Of a stretch of 22,419 nucleotides of DNA, positions 12,798-19,532 are shown piece after piece. Numbering within the stretch: position 1 is the stretch's first letter; each line of letters opens with the position of its first letter. Source of the DNA: a virus. The translations under genes and the position numbers were made by a program. The stretch lies in the IMG/VR virus record IMGVR_UViG_3300031839_001544, positions 1-22,419 of that record. The stretch is one strand, 5' to 3'. A model generated the notes under the pieces. That model worked only from the letters and a program-made list of their open reading frames with translations, ran no database searches and was not told where the DNA came from.

Positions 12798-12805
12798 AGG
12801 TTGAT
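12789..12805. promoter_or_regulatory. Repressor operator OR3-like
   Basis: ATCAACCATAGGTTGAT, symmetric over 12788-12806. It covers the repressor start codon, so binding here would limit repressor synthesis. Confidence 0.7.
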
Positions 12806-12818
12806 AGTTGCACACAGC

Positions 12819-12847
12819 TTGCGCAATAGTCAGTTGATCTCTAATAT
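12819..12847 (+). promoter_or_regulatory. PR-type promoter for cro
   Basis: Best fit: -35 TTGCGC (12819-12824), 17 nt, -10 TAATAT (12842-12847), start near 12854. An alternative -35, TTGATC at 12834-12839, lacks a good -10. The assignment is tentative. Confidence 0.45.
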
Positions 12848-12850
12848 CAA
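12823..12850 (-). promoter_or_regulatory. PRM-type promoter for the repressor operon
   Basis: Minus-strand -35 TTGATA (12850-12845), 16 nt, weak -10 TATTGC (12828-12823). The -35 lies over the operator nearest cro. The weak -10 suits a promoter that needs activation. Tentative. Confidence 0.35.
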
Positions 12851-12862
12851 CCGCAAGTTGAT
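12846..12862. promoter_or_regulatory. Repressor operator OR1-like
   Basis: ATCAACCGCAAGTTGAT, the copy nearest cro. A degenerate site ending in GTTGAT at 12822-12838 lies 24 bp away and may be OR2. Confidence 0.68.
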
Positions 12863-12876
12863 AAGAGTGAAACGCC

Positions 12877-13107
12877 ATGAGCGCAATCTCCATAGCCGTG
12901 GAAAAAGTAGGCGGCGCCATTCCTGCCGCGAAGGTTTGCGGTGTCCGCCGACAAGCAGTTGATAAATGGTTGGCGAAAGGGACTCTCCCCCGTACCGAGT
13001 ACACGGGGGAGACCACCTACGCCAAGAGCCTCGCCGAGGCATCAGGCGAGCAGTTCACAGCTGAATGGCTCTTAGCTGCAGCTGCCCCGAAGAAGAGCGC
13101 CGCCTGA
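12877..13107 (+). CDS. cro: Cro-like HTH protein
   Basis: A 76-residue protein with a YdaS/Cro-type helix-turn-helix: IPAAKVCGVRRQAVDKWLAK (about 15-34), followed by GTLPRTEYTGETTYAKSLAE. It diverges from the repressor gene across the shared operators, which fits the Cro role of shutting off the repressor and tuning early transcription. The ribosome site is AAGAGTG. It opens the rightward early operon. The Cro assignment rests on position and HTH type; the fold is also shared with YdaS antitoxins. Confidence 0.85.
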   Translation: MSAISIAVEKVGGAIPAAKVCGVRRQAVDKWLAKGTLPRTEYTGETTYAKSLAEASGEQFTAEWLLAAAAPKKSAA

Positions 13108-13172
13108 TCCGTTGAATACAGATTCGCCCAGGTGGCCACCCAGCGCCACGCGAGAAAATTCGGAGTTTCGCA

Positions 13173-13604
13173 ATGGAAGATTTTGAGTGGACCTTGCACC
13201 GCGCAGTTAAAGCCGAGAACGGCAGTGCGCTGGCTAAGCGCATGGGCGTGAACGAAAGCCGCCTGCTGGATTGCGCGAACCCCAACCGTGAGAACCACCG
13301 GATGAGCCTGGAGCTGTTCGGCCAGGTGCTGACGCATCTGCCGGAGGAAGGCCGCCGGCTGGTGCTGGGTGCACTGCTGAATGAGTTTGGTTATGCGCTG
13401 GTGGAGAAGGAGGCGGTTAAGGCAAAGGATCTGACCACTGCGTTGCTGCAGATGTCCGCCGAGGTGGCTGACGTAACCCGATCGGTTACCGATGCGCTTG
13501 AGGATGGGCACGTCTCGCAGCATGAGAAACAGCTGATCAAGCGTGAGCTGATCGGCGCGCGTGACAGCCTGGCCACGCTTGAGGCGGCGATCAAGGCCGC
13601 TTAA
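13173..13604 (+). CDS. Phage regulatory protein CII (CP76 type)
   Basis: A 143-residue protein matching the CP76-type CII family of pseudomonad phages. An HTH-like N-terminus (ENGSALAKRMGVNESRLLDC) is followed by MSLELFGQVLTHLPEEGRRL, then a long helical C-terminus with NEFGYALVEKE. It probably activates a promoter in the lysis-lysogeny decision. GGAG precedes ATG 13173. It is followed by a terminator hairpin, so expression of the genes beyond depends on read-through. Confidence 0.82.
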   Translation: MEDFEWTLHRAVKAENGSALAKRMGVNESRLLDCANPNRENHRMSLELFGQVLTHLPEEGRRLVLGALLNEFGYALVEKEAVKAKDLTTALLQMSAEVADVTRSVTDALEDGHVSQHEKQLIKRELIGARDSLATLEAAIKAA

Positions 13605-13619
13605 ATCCCAGGCACAAAA

Positions 13620-13642
13620 AAGCCGGGATTGCGGCCCGGCTT
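13620..13642. terminator. Bidirectional hairpin terminator after cII-like gene
   Basis: AAGCCGGG-(7 nt)-CCCGGCTT, flanked on the left by a six-A run. On the minus strand it has a T6 tail; on the plus strand the tail is a weaker TTCTTC. It may be a partial stop (tR1-like) in the early operon. Confidence 0.65.
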
Positions 13643-13669
13643 CTTCAACAACTATGCACGGAGTCGATT

Positions 13670-14479
13670 ATGCACACAGCCACCCACTCAATCAATACCG
13701 CCATTGCCGCGCCACGTTTTCAGGTTGCGCAAAACGTGGCGCGCACGATGAGCAGCGCCGAACTGCTGGAGATTATCAACGCCGCCCGCGCAGAAGCCGG
13801 TGAGCCGGAGATTCGCCGCAACAAGTTTGCGGAGAAGATCGAGGATGAGCTTGAGGGCGAGCACTACACAAAAAGGGTAGTGCAAAATTTGAACAAAACC
13901 GAGTCGGCCATTTTCGACCTCACGCGCGATCAGTGCATGTTGGTTTCGATGCGCGAATCTAAGGCCGTGCGCCGCCGCGTTGTCGCTCGGCTGAATGCGA
14001 TAGATGCCGCCGCGGTTGCTGCCCCTCTGCAAAGCAAGCTACTAGGCGAAATGGCCATTCTGGAGTGCTTCACGCGCTTGCTGAAGCCTGCGCCGTCGAG
14101 CCAGATGATGATGCTGTCGAAGATCGCCAAGCAGAACGGCCTTGATGCTGGCTTTCTGCCGGGCTACGCGGTGGACGCTGCCCCAGGCACCGCCGATGGC
14201 AGTTCTATGCCTACCAAGGCGCTGAGTGCGCTGCTGCGTGAGCATGGCGTTGTTCTGAGTGCGAGCGCCTTCAACCAGGTATTGAAGGCGCACGGCTACC
14301 TCAAGCGCCTTACACGCAAGAACAGCCATGGCGCTGAGGTGGCCTTTTGGTCGATCACGGATATGGGCCTGCAGTACGGCAAGAACCTGACCAGCCCGAA
14401 CAGCCCCCGCGAAACCCAACCGCATTGGTACACCGAGCGCTTTGCTGAGCTGGTTAAGCGCGTTGGGGGTGGCCTGTGA
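13670..14479 (+). CDS. Rha/antirepressor-like phage regulatory protein
   Basis: A 269-residue protein. The first half resembles the N-terminal part of Rha/antirepressor proteins: MSSAELLEIINAARAEAGEP, KFAEKIEDELEGEH, then LTRDQCMLVSMRESKAVRRR, which is the typical 'phage regulatory' motif region. The C-terminal part (KALSALLREHGVVLSASAFN, VLKAHGYLKRLTRKN, FWSITDMGLQYGKN) resembles the DNA-binding end of KilAC/ANT-type antirepressors. Such proteins can relieve repression or act against the host. GGAG precedes ATG. The gene ends in a GTGA overlap with the replication gene. Confidence 0.75.
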   Translation: MHTATHSINTAIAAPRFQVAQNVARTMSSAELLEIINAARAEAGEPEIRRNKFAEKIEDELEGEHYTKRVVQNLNKTESAIFDLTRDQCMLVSMRESKAVRRRVVARLNAIDAAAVAAPLQSKLLGEMAILECFTRLLKPAPSSQMMMLSKIAKQNGLDAGFLPGYAVDAAPGTADGSSMPTKALSALLREHGVVLSASAFNQVLKAHGYLKRLTRKNSHGAEVAFWSITDMGLQYGKNLTSPNSPRETQPHWYTERFAELVKRVGGGL

Positions 14480-15306
14480 AGCGTCCATCGTTTCAGTTTT
14501 ATCCGGCTGACTGGCGCAACAACGCGAAGCTGCGCCGCTGCTCATGGGAGGCTCGCGGAGTTTGGATTGAGCTGCTGGGCCTGCTGCATGACAGCGATAA
14601 TTACGGTGTTTTGTCGTGGCCTTTGAAGGAAATTGCGCAGGCTTTGGGTGCGCCGTTGAAGGCTATAAAAGAGCTGGTTGATAAGGGTGTTTTGTACGGC
14701 ATCGAGAAGGGTGAGTGTGAGCCATTTGTTTACACACCGCGCAGTGGCCGTAAGAACGGTGATCCGGTTGAGCTAGTACCCGCGCAGCAAGGCCCGGTGT
14801 GGTTTAGCCCCCGCATGGTGCGTGATGAATATGTGCGCACCGTGCGGGGTGAATCGACCCGCTTTGGTGATGGCGACTCACCCAAAAACAAGCCTAAAAA
14901 GCCTTCACCAAAGGGTGGCTTAGGTGATGCCAAAGGTGAAGCACCAAGCCAGCGGCAAGGTGACGGCTCTACATCTTCTTCTACATCTACATCTACTACT
15001 ACAGCACCTACCGGTGCTTCCGTAGAGGCCCGCCAGCGGTTTGAGATGCGTTTGGACTGGCAGCCGGATGAGGTAAACCTCAAGGCCCAAACAACCCTGC
15101 TCGGGGTAGCCGCCAACCTGATCACCCAATCTGCGGTGGATGAGTTCAGGGCGTTCTGGATTAACCGCGATATGGCCGACAGCCAAGGCGGATGGTGCCA
15201 TCGGCTGGCGAAGTGGGTGAAGAACCAGGCTGTGCGCAATGCGGTAAACGCCCATGCCAGCGCCGATGGGGATGATGACTGGGCAGGTCAGGGGGTGCGC
15301 CTGTGA
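14476..15306 (+). CDS. Replication protein with DnaT-like ssDNA-binding C-terminus
   Basis: A 276-residue protein in the position of lambda O. The N-terminus (FQFYPADWRNNAKLRRCSWE, then ARGVWIELLGLLHDSDNYGVL) is a winged-helix type replication domain seen in many phage initiators (residues about 5-75). A Ser/Thr linker (about 165-177) encoded by repeated TCT/ACA triplets follows. The C-terminal domain (LDWQPDEVNLKAQTTLLGVA, EFRAFWINRD, WCHRLAKWVKN) matches DnaT-like ssDNA-binding proteins. It starts at GTG 14476 with GTGA overlap. It probably loads the replisome with the P-like partner. Confidence 0.82.
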   Translation: MKRPSFQFYPADWRNNAKLRRCSWEARGVWIELLGLLHDSDNYGVLSWPLKEIAQALGAPLKAIKELVDKGVLYGIEKGECEPFVYTPRSGRKNGDPVELVPAQQGPVWFSPRMVRDEYVRTVRGESTRFGDGDSPKNKPKKPSPKGGLGDAKGEAPSQRQGDGSTSSSTSTSTTTAPTGASVEARQRFEMRLDWQPDEVNLKAQTTLLGVAANLITQSAVDEFRAFWINRDMADSQGGWCHRLAKWVKNQAVRNAVNAHASADGDDDWAGQGVRL

Positions 15307-15974
15307 CCGATCCAGTATCCGCCGCCAACGTGGTGGCCAACCTCAAGCCGCAGGCTGAGACAGCTTTGCAGCCAAGCGCCCCGGTGCGAGTCGATGACCA
15401 GACCAAGCAGGTGATCAACGATCTGTTTGACCGCTTGAAGGCGCTTTACCCTGCGTGGAAACAGGCTTGGCCGACTGATGCCGAGCTGCGCAACGCCAAG
15501 CGGGAATGGCTGGCCGAGTTTATGCGCTCGGGCATTCGCCAGATTGAGCAGATCCAGCACGGTGTGCGCCTGGCGGCCAAAGACCCTTCTGCCTTCGCGC
15601 CGTCACCGGGGGTGTTTGTGGGCTGGTGCTTTGCGCCGGAGGCCTTTGGCCTGCCGGATGCCGAGAGCGCCTACAAGCAAGCCCTGCGCAACACTCACCC
15701 CTCACAGGTTGGCCATTGCAAGTGGTCTCACGCGGCGGTTTATCACGCCTCGGTGGCGGCTGGGTGGTACAGCCTGCAGCGCCTTGACCGCGCCCTTGGC
15801 CTGAAGCGCTTTGAGCAAAAGTACATGGAGCAGTGCCACAAGCTTGGGCGCGGTGAGCAGCTTGCGCCTATGCCGGTTGCTGCGCTGCCTGAGCAGGCGG
15901 GCCCGCGCACCCCGGAGGTTGGCCGCGCTGCCCTGGCAGCCTTGCGGCAGAAGGTTGGGGGTCGCCGTGGCTGA
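15303..15974 (+). CDS. P-like helicase loader
   Basis: A 223-residue protein in the place of lambda P. The core FDRLKALYPAWKQAWPTDAE, then AKREWLAEFMRSGIRQIEQIQHG, and the VFVGWCFAPEAFGLPDAESA region match phage replication protein P, which delivers DnaB helicase to the initiator. Start is GTG at 15303, overlapping the upstream TGA, behind AGGGGG. It overlaps the next gene by 8 nt. The function is inferred from family and position. Confidence 0.82.
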   Translation: MTDPVSAANVVANLKPQAETALQPSAPVRVDDQTKQVINDLFDRLKALYPAWKQAWPTDAELRNAKREWLAEFMRSGIRQIEQIQHGVRLAAKDPSAFAPSPGVFVGWCFAPEAFGLPDAESAYKQALRNTHPSQVGHCKWSHAAVYHASVAAGWYSLQRLDRALGLKRFEQKYMEQCHKLGRGEQLAPMPVAALPEQAGPRTPEVGRAALAALRQKVGGRRG

Positions 15975-16182
15975 TCAACCGAACTGGCTGCCGCCCGAAA
16001 CCGCGCCAAAAGACAGAGCGATTCTTGCCGATTTTGGTGGGCCAATCGCTGTAGTCGCGTTTTGGTCGGACATGTATTGCAAGTGGTACTTCGCCGGCAA
16101 GGACTACGACTGGTTTGTAACCGAGTGGGCTGACGCCCCTCTCTTGGGCTGGATGAATCTGCCGGAGGTGAAGCGTGGCTGA
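15967..16182 (+). CDS. DUF551 protein
   Basis: A 71-residue protein starting at GTG 15967 (overlapping the P-like stop by 8 nt, with a G-rich ribosome site). WLPPETAPKDRAILADFGG and the Trp-rich YCKWYFAGKDYDWFV fit DUF551, a small phage family of unknown function common in nin-like regions. Confidence 0.72.
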   Translation: MADQPNWLPPETAPKDRAILADFGGPIAVVAFWSDMYCKWYFAGKDYDWFVTEWADAPLLGWMNLPEVKRG

Positions 16183-16615
16183 ACTAAAAGAAACCAACCC
16201 AAAGGACGCCATAGGCTCTCAGAAGCTGCCGCTGCACCTGTGGCCTACAACCGCAACCGCAATGGGCTGTCTTGGCCTTATGGACGGGGCGTTGAAGTAC
16301 GGGCGCGCCAATTGGCGGGTGGCTGGCGTGCGTGCCTCGATCTACTTCGACGCCGCCAGCCGACACCTTAACGCATGGTTTGAAGGTGAGGCGCTAGACC
16401 CTGATAGCGGCCTGCCGCACTTGTCCCATGCACTGGCCTGCTTGGCCATTCTGGTAGATGCCGACGCTGCCGGGTTGCTGGTGGATGATCGCCAGGTGCC
16501 AGGCGGTTACCGCTCGCTGATTGATGCGCTGACCCAGCATGTGCCGCGCCTGCAGGATCTGCACGCTGATCGCTCGCCGAAGCACTTCACTATTACTGAC
16601 CAGGTGAAGCGCTGA
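16175..16615 (+). CDS. dATP/dGTP diphosphohydrolase-family protein
   Basis: A 146-residue protein with the N-terminal motif NPKDAIGSQKLPLHLWP, then a helical core (GLMDGALKYGRANWRVAG, YFDAASRHLNAWFEGE, then LPHLSHALACLAIL). This is the pattern annotated as dATP/dGTP diphosphohydrolase (all-alpha MazG-like fold), linked in some phages to purine nucleotide pools. The Asp/Glu-rich helices would hold the metals. GTG start at 16175 with GGAGG upstream; it ends with TGATG overlap into the second recombinase. No PurZ-like gene is in the window, so a modified-base pathway is not shown. Confidence 0.78.
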   Translation: MAELKETNPKDAIGSQKLPLHLWPTTATAMGCLGLMDGALKYGRANWRVAGVRASIYFDAASRHLNAWFEGEALDPDSGLPHLSHALACLAILVDADAAGLLVDDRQVPGGYRSLIDALTQHVPRLQDLHADRSPKHFTITDQVKR

Positions 16616-17631
16616 TGGCGGGGAAGGGCGGCGAGCTGCGCACCACGGGGGACGTGCTGCTGTGGTGGCTGGATCGTGTTGAGAACAACCGGGCAAGCTC
16701 GGACAGCTACAAGCGCAGCACCCGCAGTATGGTGCGTAAGAACATCCTGCCGGCCTTGGGCAAGGTATCGGTCGCCAAGCTGGATCGGCGGGCGTTGGAT
16801 GACAAGCTGGTGTGGCCGATGGTGCAGGACGGTAAGAAGGCCGGCACTCAGCAGAAGGCCTTCCAGGCGCTGCGCCAGGCCTTTTTGCTGGCCGAGAAAA
16901 CCGGGCGCATCAAGGCCAACCCGATGGCTGCGCTGACCTTCAAGAGCTTTCACCGCGGTGCCATTGGCAGCAAGCCGGCCAGCCTGTCTCGGGTAGACCT
17001 GCCTGGCCTGGTGCAGCAGCTGGCGGCAAACTTCGAGCGCGACCCGGTGAATGGCCTGCTGCCCTTGCTGATGCTGGCCCATGGCACTCGGATCGGCGAA
17101 ACCCTGCAGGCGCAGTGGTCGCACATCTCGCTGGTTGAGCGGGTGTGGGTGCTGCCTGAGTTGAACTGCAAGTCACGCCGTCAGCACATCCTGCCGCTTA
17201 CCCCTCAGGCACTTGCCTTGCTGGCGCGCTATCGCCAGGCGCTGCCGGATGCACGAGCGCAGATCGATTGGGTGTTCCCTGTGCGCGGCGGTGCTCGGCT
17301 GTCGCCTACCACAGCAAGTGCAATGTTCCGGACTGTATCGGGTGGCAAGTGGTCGAGCCATGACCTGCGCAAGCTGATGCGCGATTGCTTGGCTGACCTG
17401 GGCGTCGACTTCTTCATCGGTGAACGGCTGATCAACCACAGCTTGGGCAAGGTGTCGGAAACCTACCTGACTCGCGACGTGATGGAGCGTTGCCGGGAGG
17501 CCTTAGAGCGTTGGCATGCACGCCTTGATGAGTGTGGTTTCAGCCTCGCGCACGGCTTGGATATGGCCGCTCCTGCATCTTCACTAAATCCCGAAACCCC
17601 AGAGCCTGCGGGCGCTGCGGCCAATTCCTGA
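16615..17631 (+). CDS. Second tyrosine recombinase, in the early lytic operon
   Basis: A complete 338-residue recombinase with all catalytic positions: Arg159 (HGTRIGETLQAQW), Lys186 (CKSRR), His249-Asp-Leu-Arg252 (SSHDLRKLMRD), His275 (LINHSLGKV) and Tyr284. Residues about 10-105 form the SAM-like core-binding domain (RSMVRKNILPALGKVSVAKL). The last 30 residues are a polar Ala/Pro tail. It is coupled by TGATG to the gene before it and is transcribed with the replication genes, away from the leftward integrase. A role in dimer resolution, recombination during replication, or a second integration site is possible. It is not a fragment. Confidence 0.85.
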   Translation: MAGKGGELRTTGDVLLWWLDRVENNRASSDSYKRSTRSMVRKNILPALGKVSVAKLDRRALDDKLVWPMVQDGKKAGTQQKAFQALRQAFLLAEKTGRIKANPMAALTFKSFHRGAIGSKPASLSRVDLPGLVQQLAANFERDPVNGLLPLLMLAHGTRIGETLQAQWSHISLVERVWVLPELNCKSRRQHILPLTPQALALLARYRQALPDARAQIDWVFPVRGGARLSPTTASAMFRTVSGGKWSSHDLRKLMRDCLADLGVDFFIGERLINHSLGKVSETYLTRDVMERCREALERWHARLDECGFSLAHGLDMAAPASSLNPETPEPAGAAANS

Positions 17632-17654
17632 GTTTTCAATTGTAGAGGATGAAG

Positions 17655-17990
17655 ATGGACGGAAAACTGGAAGTTGGGGGCATGGCGCTGACGCTGATCG
17701 ACCTGCCACCGGTAATGGCAGGAAGTGTTGTCGAGCTGCTTGAGCGCATCACCAAGGGCGATTACGTCGATACGCCCTCGGGCCGTTATGTCGCCAAGGG
17801 TGATGGGTGGATATGCGCTCATGATCTCGCGCCCCTAAACGCAGCCTACGCAGATAAATCGCTGATGCCCCTGCGCGGTGACTTCCAGCCAGAACGCCAG
17901 CGGTCGAAGGAGGTGCTGGGCGGGACTGATTGCGCTCGGCATGTGACCTTGAAGTTGATCGACTGGTCCCGGCCAGAGGCCTGCCAATGA
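17655..17990 (+). CDS. Phage hypothetical protein in nin-like region
   Basis: About 111 residues; the ATG at 17655 is favoured over 17649 because GAGG lies 7 nt before it. The centre (LPPVMAGSVVELLERITKGD, then YVDTPSGRYVAKGDGW) is compact. The C-terminal third is polar. It ends in an ATGA overlap with the nuclease gene. Family not recognised. Confidence 0.68.
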   Translation: MDGKLEVGGMALTLIDLPPVMAGSVVELLERITKGDYVDTPSGRYVAKGDGWICAHDLAPLNAAYADKSLMPLRGDFQPERQRSKEVLGGTDCARHVTLKLIDWSRPEACQ

Positions 17991-18379
17991 GGATCGACTA
18001 CGAAGGAAACGAGCAGGCCGCGCTAATGCGCTGGGTGCAGTTTCAGCACGCCGCAGCATTCGCTGTGACCTGGCATACGCCGAACGGTGGCCAGCGCAAC
18101 AAGGTTGTTGCCGCAAAGCTCAAGGCCCAAGGCACCAAGGCTGGCGTGCCTGACCTGCAGCTGGCGATGGCGCGCGGCGGTTACTTCGGCCTGTTCATCG
18201 AGTTCAAGGCAACGCCACCGCATGACGCCGCGGTGTCATCGACGCAAAAGGAGATGGTTCAGCTGCTGAAAGAGCAGGGCTATCTGGCTGTTGTGTGCAA
18301 GGGCATGCGGTCCGCGATGGAGCAGATCAACGCATACCTGGCCATGCCGGCCACTCTCGGCGGCCAGGTGGTTGGCTGA
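17987..18379 (+). CDS. VRR-NUC nuclease
   Basis: A 130-residue nuclease of the PD-(D/E)xK superfamily, VRR-NUC type. Visible features are HTPNGGQRNKVVAAKLKAQG, then GTKAGVPDLQLAMARGGYFG, with the metal-binding PD, and IEFKATPP with the ExK pair, then STQKEMVQLLKEQGYLAVV. Phage members act on branched or flap DNA during replication and recombination. Start ATG 17987 overlaps the previous stop as ATGA. Confidence 0.88.
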   Translation: MRIDYEGNEQAALMRWVQFQHAAAFAVTWHTPNGGQRNKVVAAKLKAQGTKAGVPDLQLAMARGGYFGLFIEFKATPPHDAAVSSTQKEMVQLLKEQGYLAVVCKGMRSAMEQINAYLAMPATLGGQVVG

Positions 18380-18699
18380 TGAGCCGGCGCGTTGCAGTGA
18401 TGCCGCTCGAAAGGTGCGAGATATGCCAGGAGAGCGGGTTTATCAAAGGCATCTTCCACGACATGGAGTGTGCCGGCTGCAACGGTGGTGGGATGTTCGA
18501 TCAGTCAACAGGCCAGGCACTGAGTCACCAGGTGCTTGTGCAGCAACTACGGATAAGGCTGGACCAGGCCTCGCGCCGAATGGCCCAGCAACAGAAACAA
18601 CTGGAGGCCGCTGGCTTGGTGCCTATCACAGGCCCAGCAGCGGACTACCAGGGCAACAACAAGAAGGGCGCGGGCGGCGCGCACTTCACTGGCGATTAG
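18379..18699 (+). CDS. Zinc-ribbon phage protein (106 aa)
   Basis: The ATG at 18379 overlaps the nuclease stop (TGATG). The N-terminal half has CEICQESGFIKG...CAGCNGGG, a DnaJ-like CxxC-x(n)-CxxC zinc motif. A Gln-rich coiled coil follows (RIRLDQASRRMAQQQKQLEA) and a Gly/Asn/Lys tail. The location just before Q suggests a nin-type role in replication or recombination, but no specific function is visible. Confidence 0.72.
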   Translation: MSRRVAVMPLERCEICQESGFIKGIFHDMECAGCNGGGMFDQSTGQALSHQVLVQQLRIRLDQASRRMAQQQKQLEAAGLVPITGPAADYQGNNKKGAGGAHFTGD

Positions 18700-18708
18700 G
18701 GGATAGCC

Positions 18709-19041
18709 ATGGCGATGATTCGCGATACCGAAGAGATGCTAGAGCAGTGGGGCCTTTGGGTGGTGCAGGGCTCGGGCGTTGCTCAGTGTGCGGCGCCAGG
18801 TGAGCAGCGCACGCCGATGATCACCGATGACGAGGCACTGCTGATTGATCGGCTTATGGGGCGCCTGGGTCACCGTTACCCGGAGTGCGGCGAGGTGATG
18901 CTGCGCTACTACACCAGCAGCTGTTCCTTTGTTCAGGTTGGCAAGCGAATGGGCTTCGGTGAAGAGAAGACCCGGCAGCTCTGGAAGGCCGGTGTTGCGT
19001 GGATAGATGGGGCGCTTGAGGCTCGAAAAGAGGCCGCTTGA
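18709..19041 (+). CDS. Q-type late antiterminator
   Basis: A 110-residue protein matching the short Q family of pseudomonad phages: IRDTEEMLEQWGLWV, then ITDDEALLIDRLMGRLGHRY, VMLRYYTSSCSFVQVGKRMG, and WKAGVAWIDGALEARK. Q lets RNA polymerase pass terminators downstream of the late promoter. Here the late promoter begins at the very end of the gene and tandem terminators follow at once, exactly the expected arrangement. The ribosome site is AGGGGAT. Confidence 0.82.
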   Translation: MAMIRDTEEMLEQWGLWVVQGSGVAQCAAPGEQRTPMITDDEALLIDRLMGRLGHRYPECGEVMLRYYTSSCSFVQVGKRMGFGEEKTRQLWKAGVAWIDGALEARKEAA

Positions 19042-19067
19042 CACCCCCGGGCCGAACCCCCTATATT
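19038..19067 (+). promoter_or_regulatory. Late promoter (PR'-type)
   Basis: -35 TTGACA (19038-19043, perfect), 18 nt spacer, -10 TATATT (19062-19067), expected start near 19074. It overlaps the Q stop codon and precedes two terminators, as in lambda PR'. Confidence 0.78.
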
Positions 19068-19094
19068 TCAGCTACTTTGCGGTTTTACCGCTTG

Positions 19095-19125
19095 AAAAGC
19101 CCTGGCCACCGCGCCGGGGCTTTTT
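19095..19125 (+). terminator. First late terminator (tR'-like)
   Basis: AAAAGCCC and GGGCTTTT pair around a 14 nt loop, followed by a T5 run (19121-19125). It lies about 20-50 nt after the late promoter start, where Q would act. Confidence 0.78.
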
Positions 19126-19140
19126 CGTTTCTGATCCCTC

Positions 19141-19159
19141 AGCTGTTACCCCAACAGCT
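19141..19159 (+). repeat. Hairpin between tandem late terminators
   Basis: AGCTGTT-acccc-AACAGCT is a seven-pair stem in the late leader. No T-run follows, so it is a structural element or part of a compound terminator. Confidence 0.5.
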
Positions 19160-19161
19160 TT

Positions 19162-19187
19162 GCCCGCCATCACACGCGGGCTTTTTT
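19162..19187 (+). terminator. Second late terminator
   Basis: GCCCGC-(8 nt)-GCGGGC followed by T6 (19182-19187). It lies between the first terminator and the holin gene. Confidence 0.8.
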
Positions 19188-19210
19188 ACAACCCGAATGA
19201 GATCGAGCCA

Positions 19211-19528
19211 ATGCCGGAAAAAGACCCGACGTTGTGGGCCGCGCTGTGGGTCGGTCTCACCACCTCGCCAACCTGGCAGGGGGCAATCATGGCCAGCATT
19301 ATCGCCACACTGCGCATCCTCTATGACGGTAAGGAAACCCGCTGGACTCGCATTCTTCTGGAGTCGCTAATCTGCGGCTGCCTTTCCTTGGCTGCATCGA
19401 GTGGCATTGAGTGGCTTGGCTGGCCTTCGACCATGGCTGTCGCCCTTGGCGGTGCCATTGGCTTCCTCGGGGTTACGGCTATTCGTGACTGGCTGGTTAA
19501 GTGGACTGGCAAGAAGGCTGAGCAATAA
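19211..19528 (+). CDS. Lambda-family holin
   Basis: A 105-residue membrane protein starting at MPEKDPTLWAALWVGL. Three hydrophobic segments are visible: TWQGAIMASIIATLRILY, ILLESLICGCLSLAASSGIE, and TMAVALGGAIGFLGVTAIRD. A charged, basic tail follows (KWTGKKAEQ). This is the class I layout of lambda-type holins. It forms the lesion that releases the endolysin. The in-frame extension back to 19007 crosses the terminators and is rejected. The ribosome site is weak. No endolysin gene follows within the window. Confidence 0.82.
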   Translation: MPEKDPTLWAALWVGLTTSPTWQGAIMASIIATLRILYDGKETRWTRILLESLICGCLSLAASSGIEWLGWPSTMAVALGGAIGFLGVTAIRDWLVKWTGKKAEQ

Positions 19529-19532
19529 GCAG

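Noticed and set aside
12798-13016. 73-codon N-terminal extension of the repressor
   Set aside because: It would cross the operators, both promoters and the cro gene; residues do not resemble repressor N-termini.
13066-13073. GGCTCTTA in the 3' end of cro as a nutR boxA
   Set aside because: Matches the lambda boxA core by chance level; encodes the normal protein end, and no boxB hairpin of similar form follows.
16507-17124. 205-codon minus-strand frame opposite the second recombinase
   Set aside because: Antisense shadow of a recombinase with complete catalytic residues.
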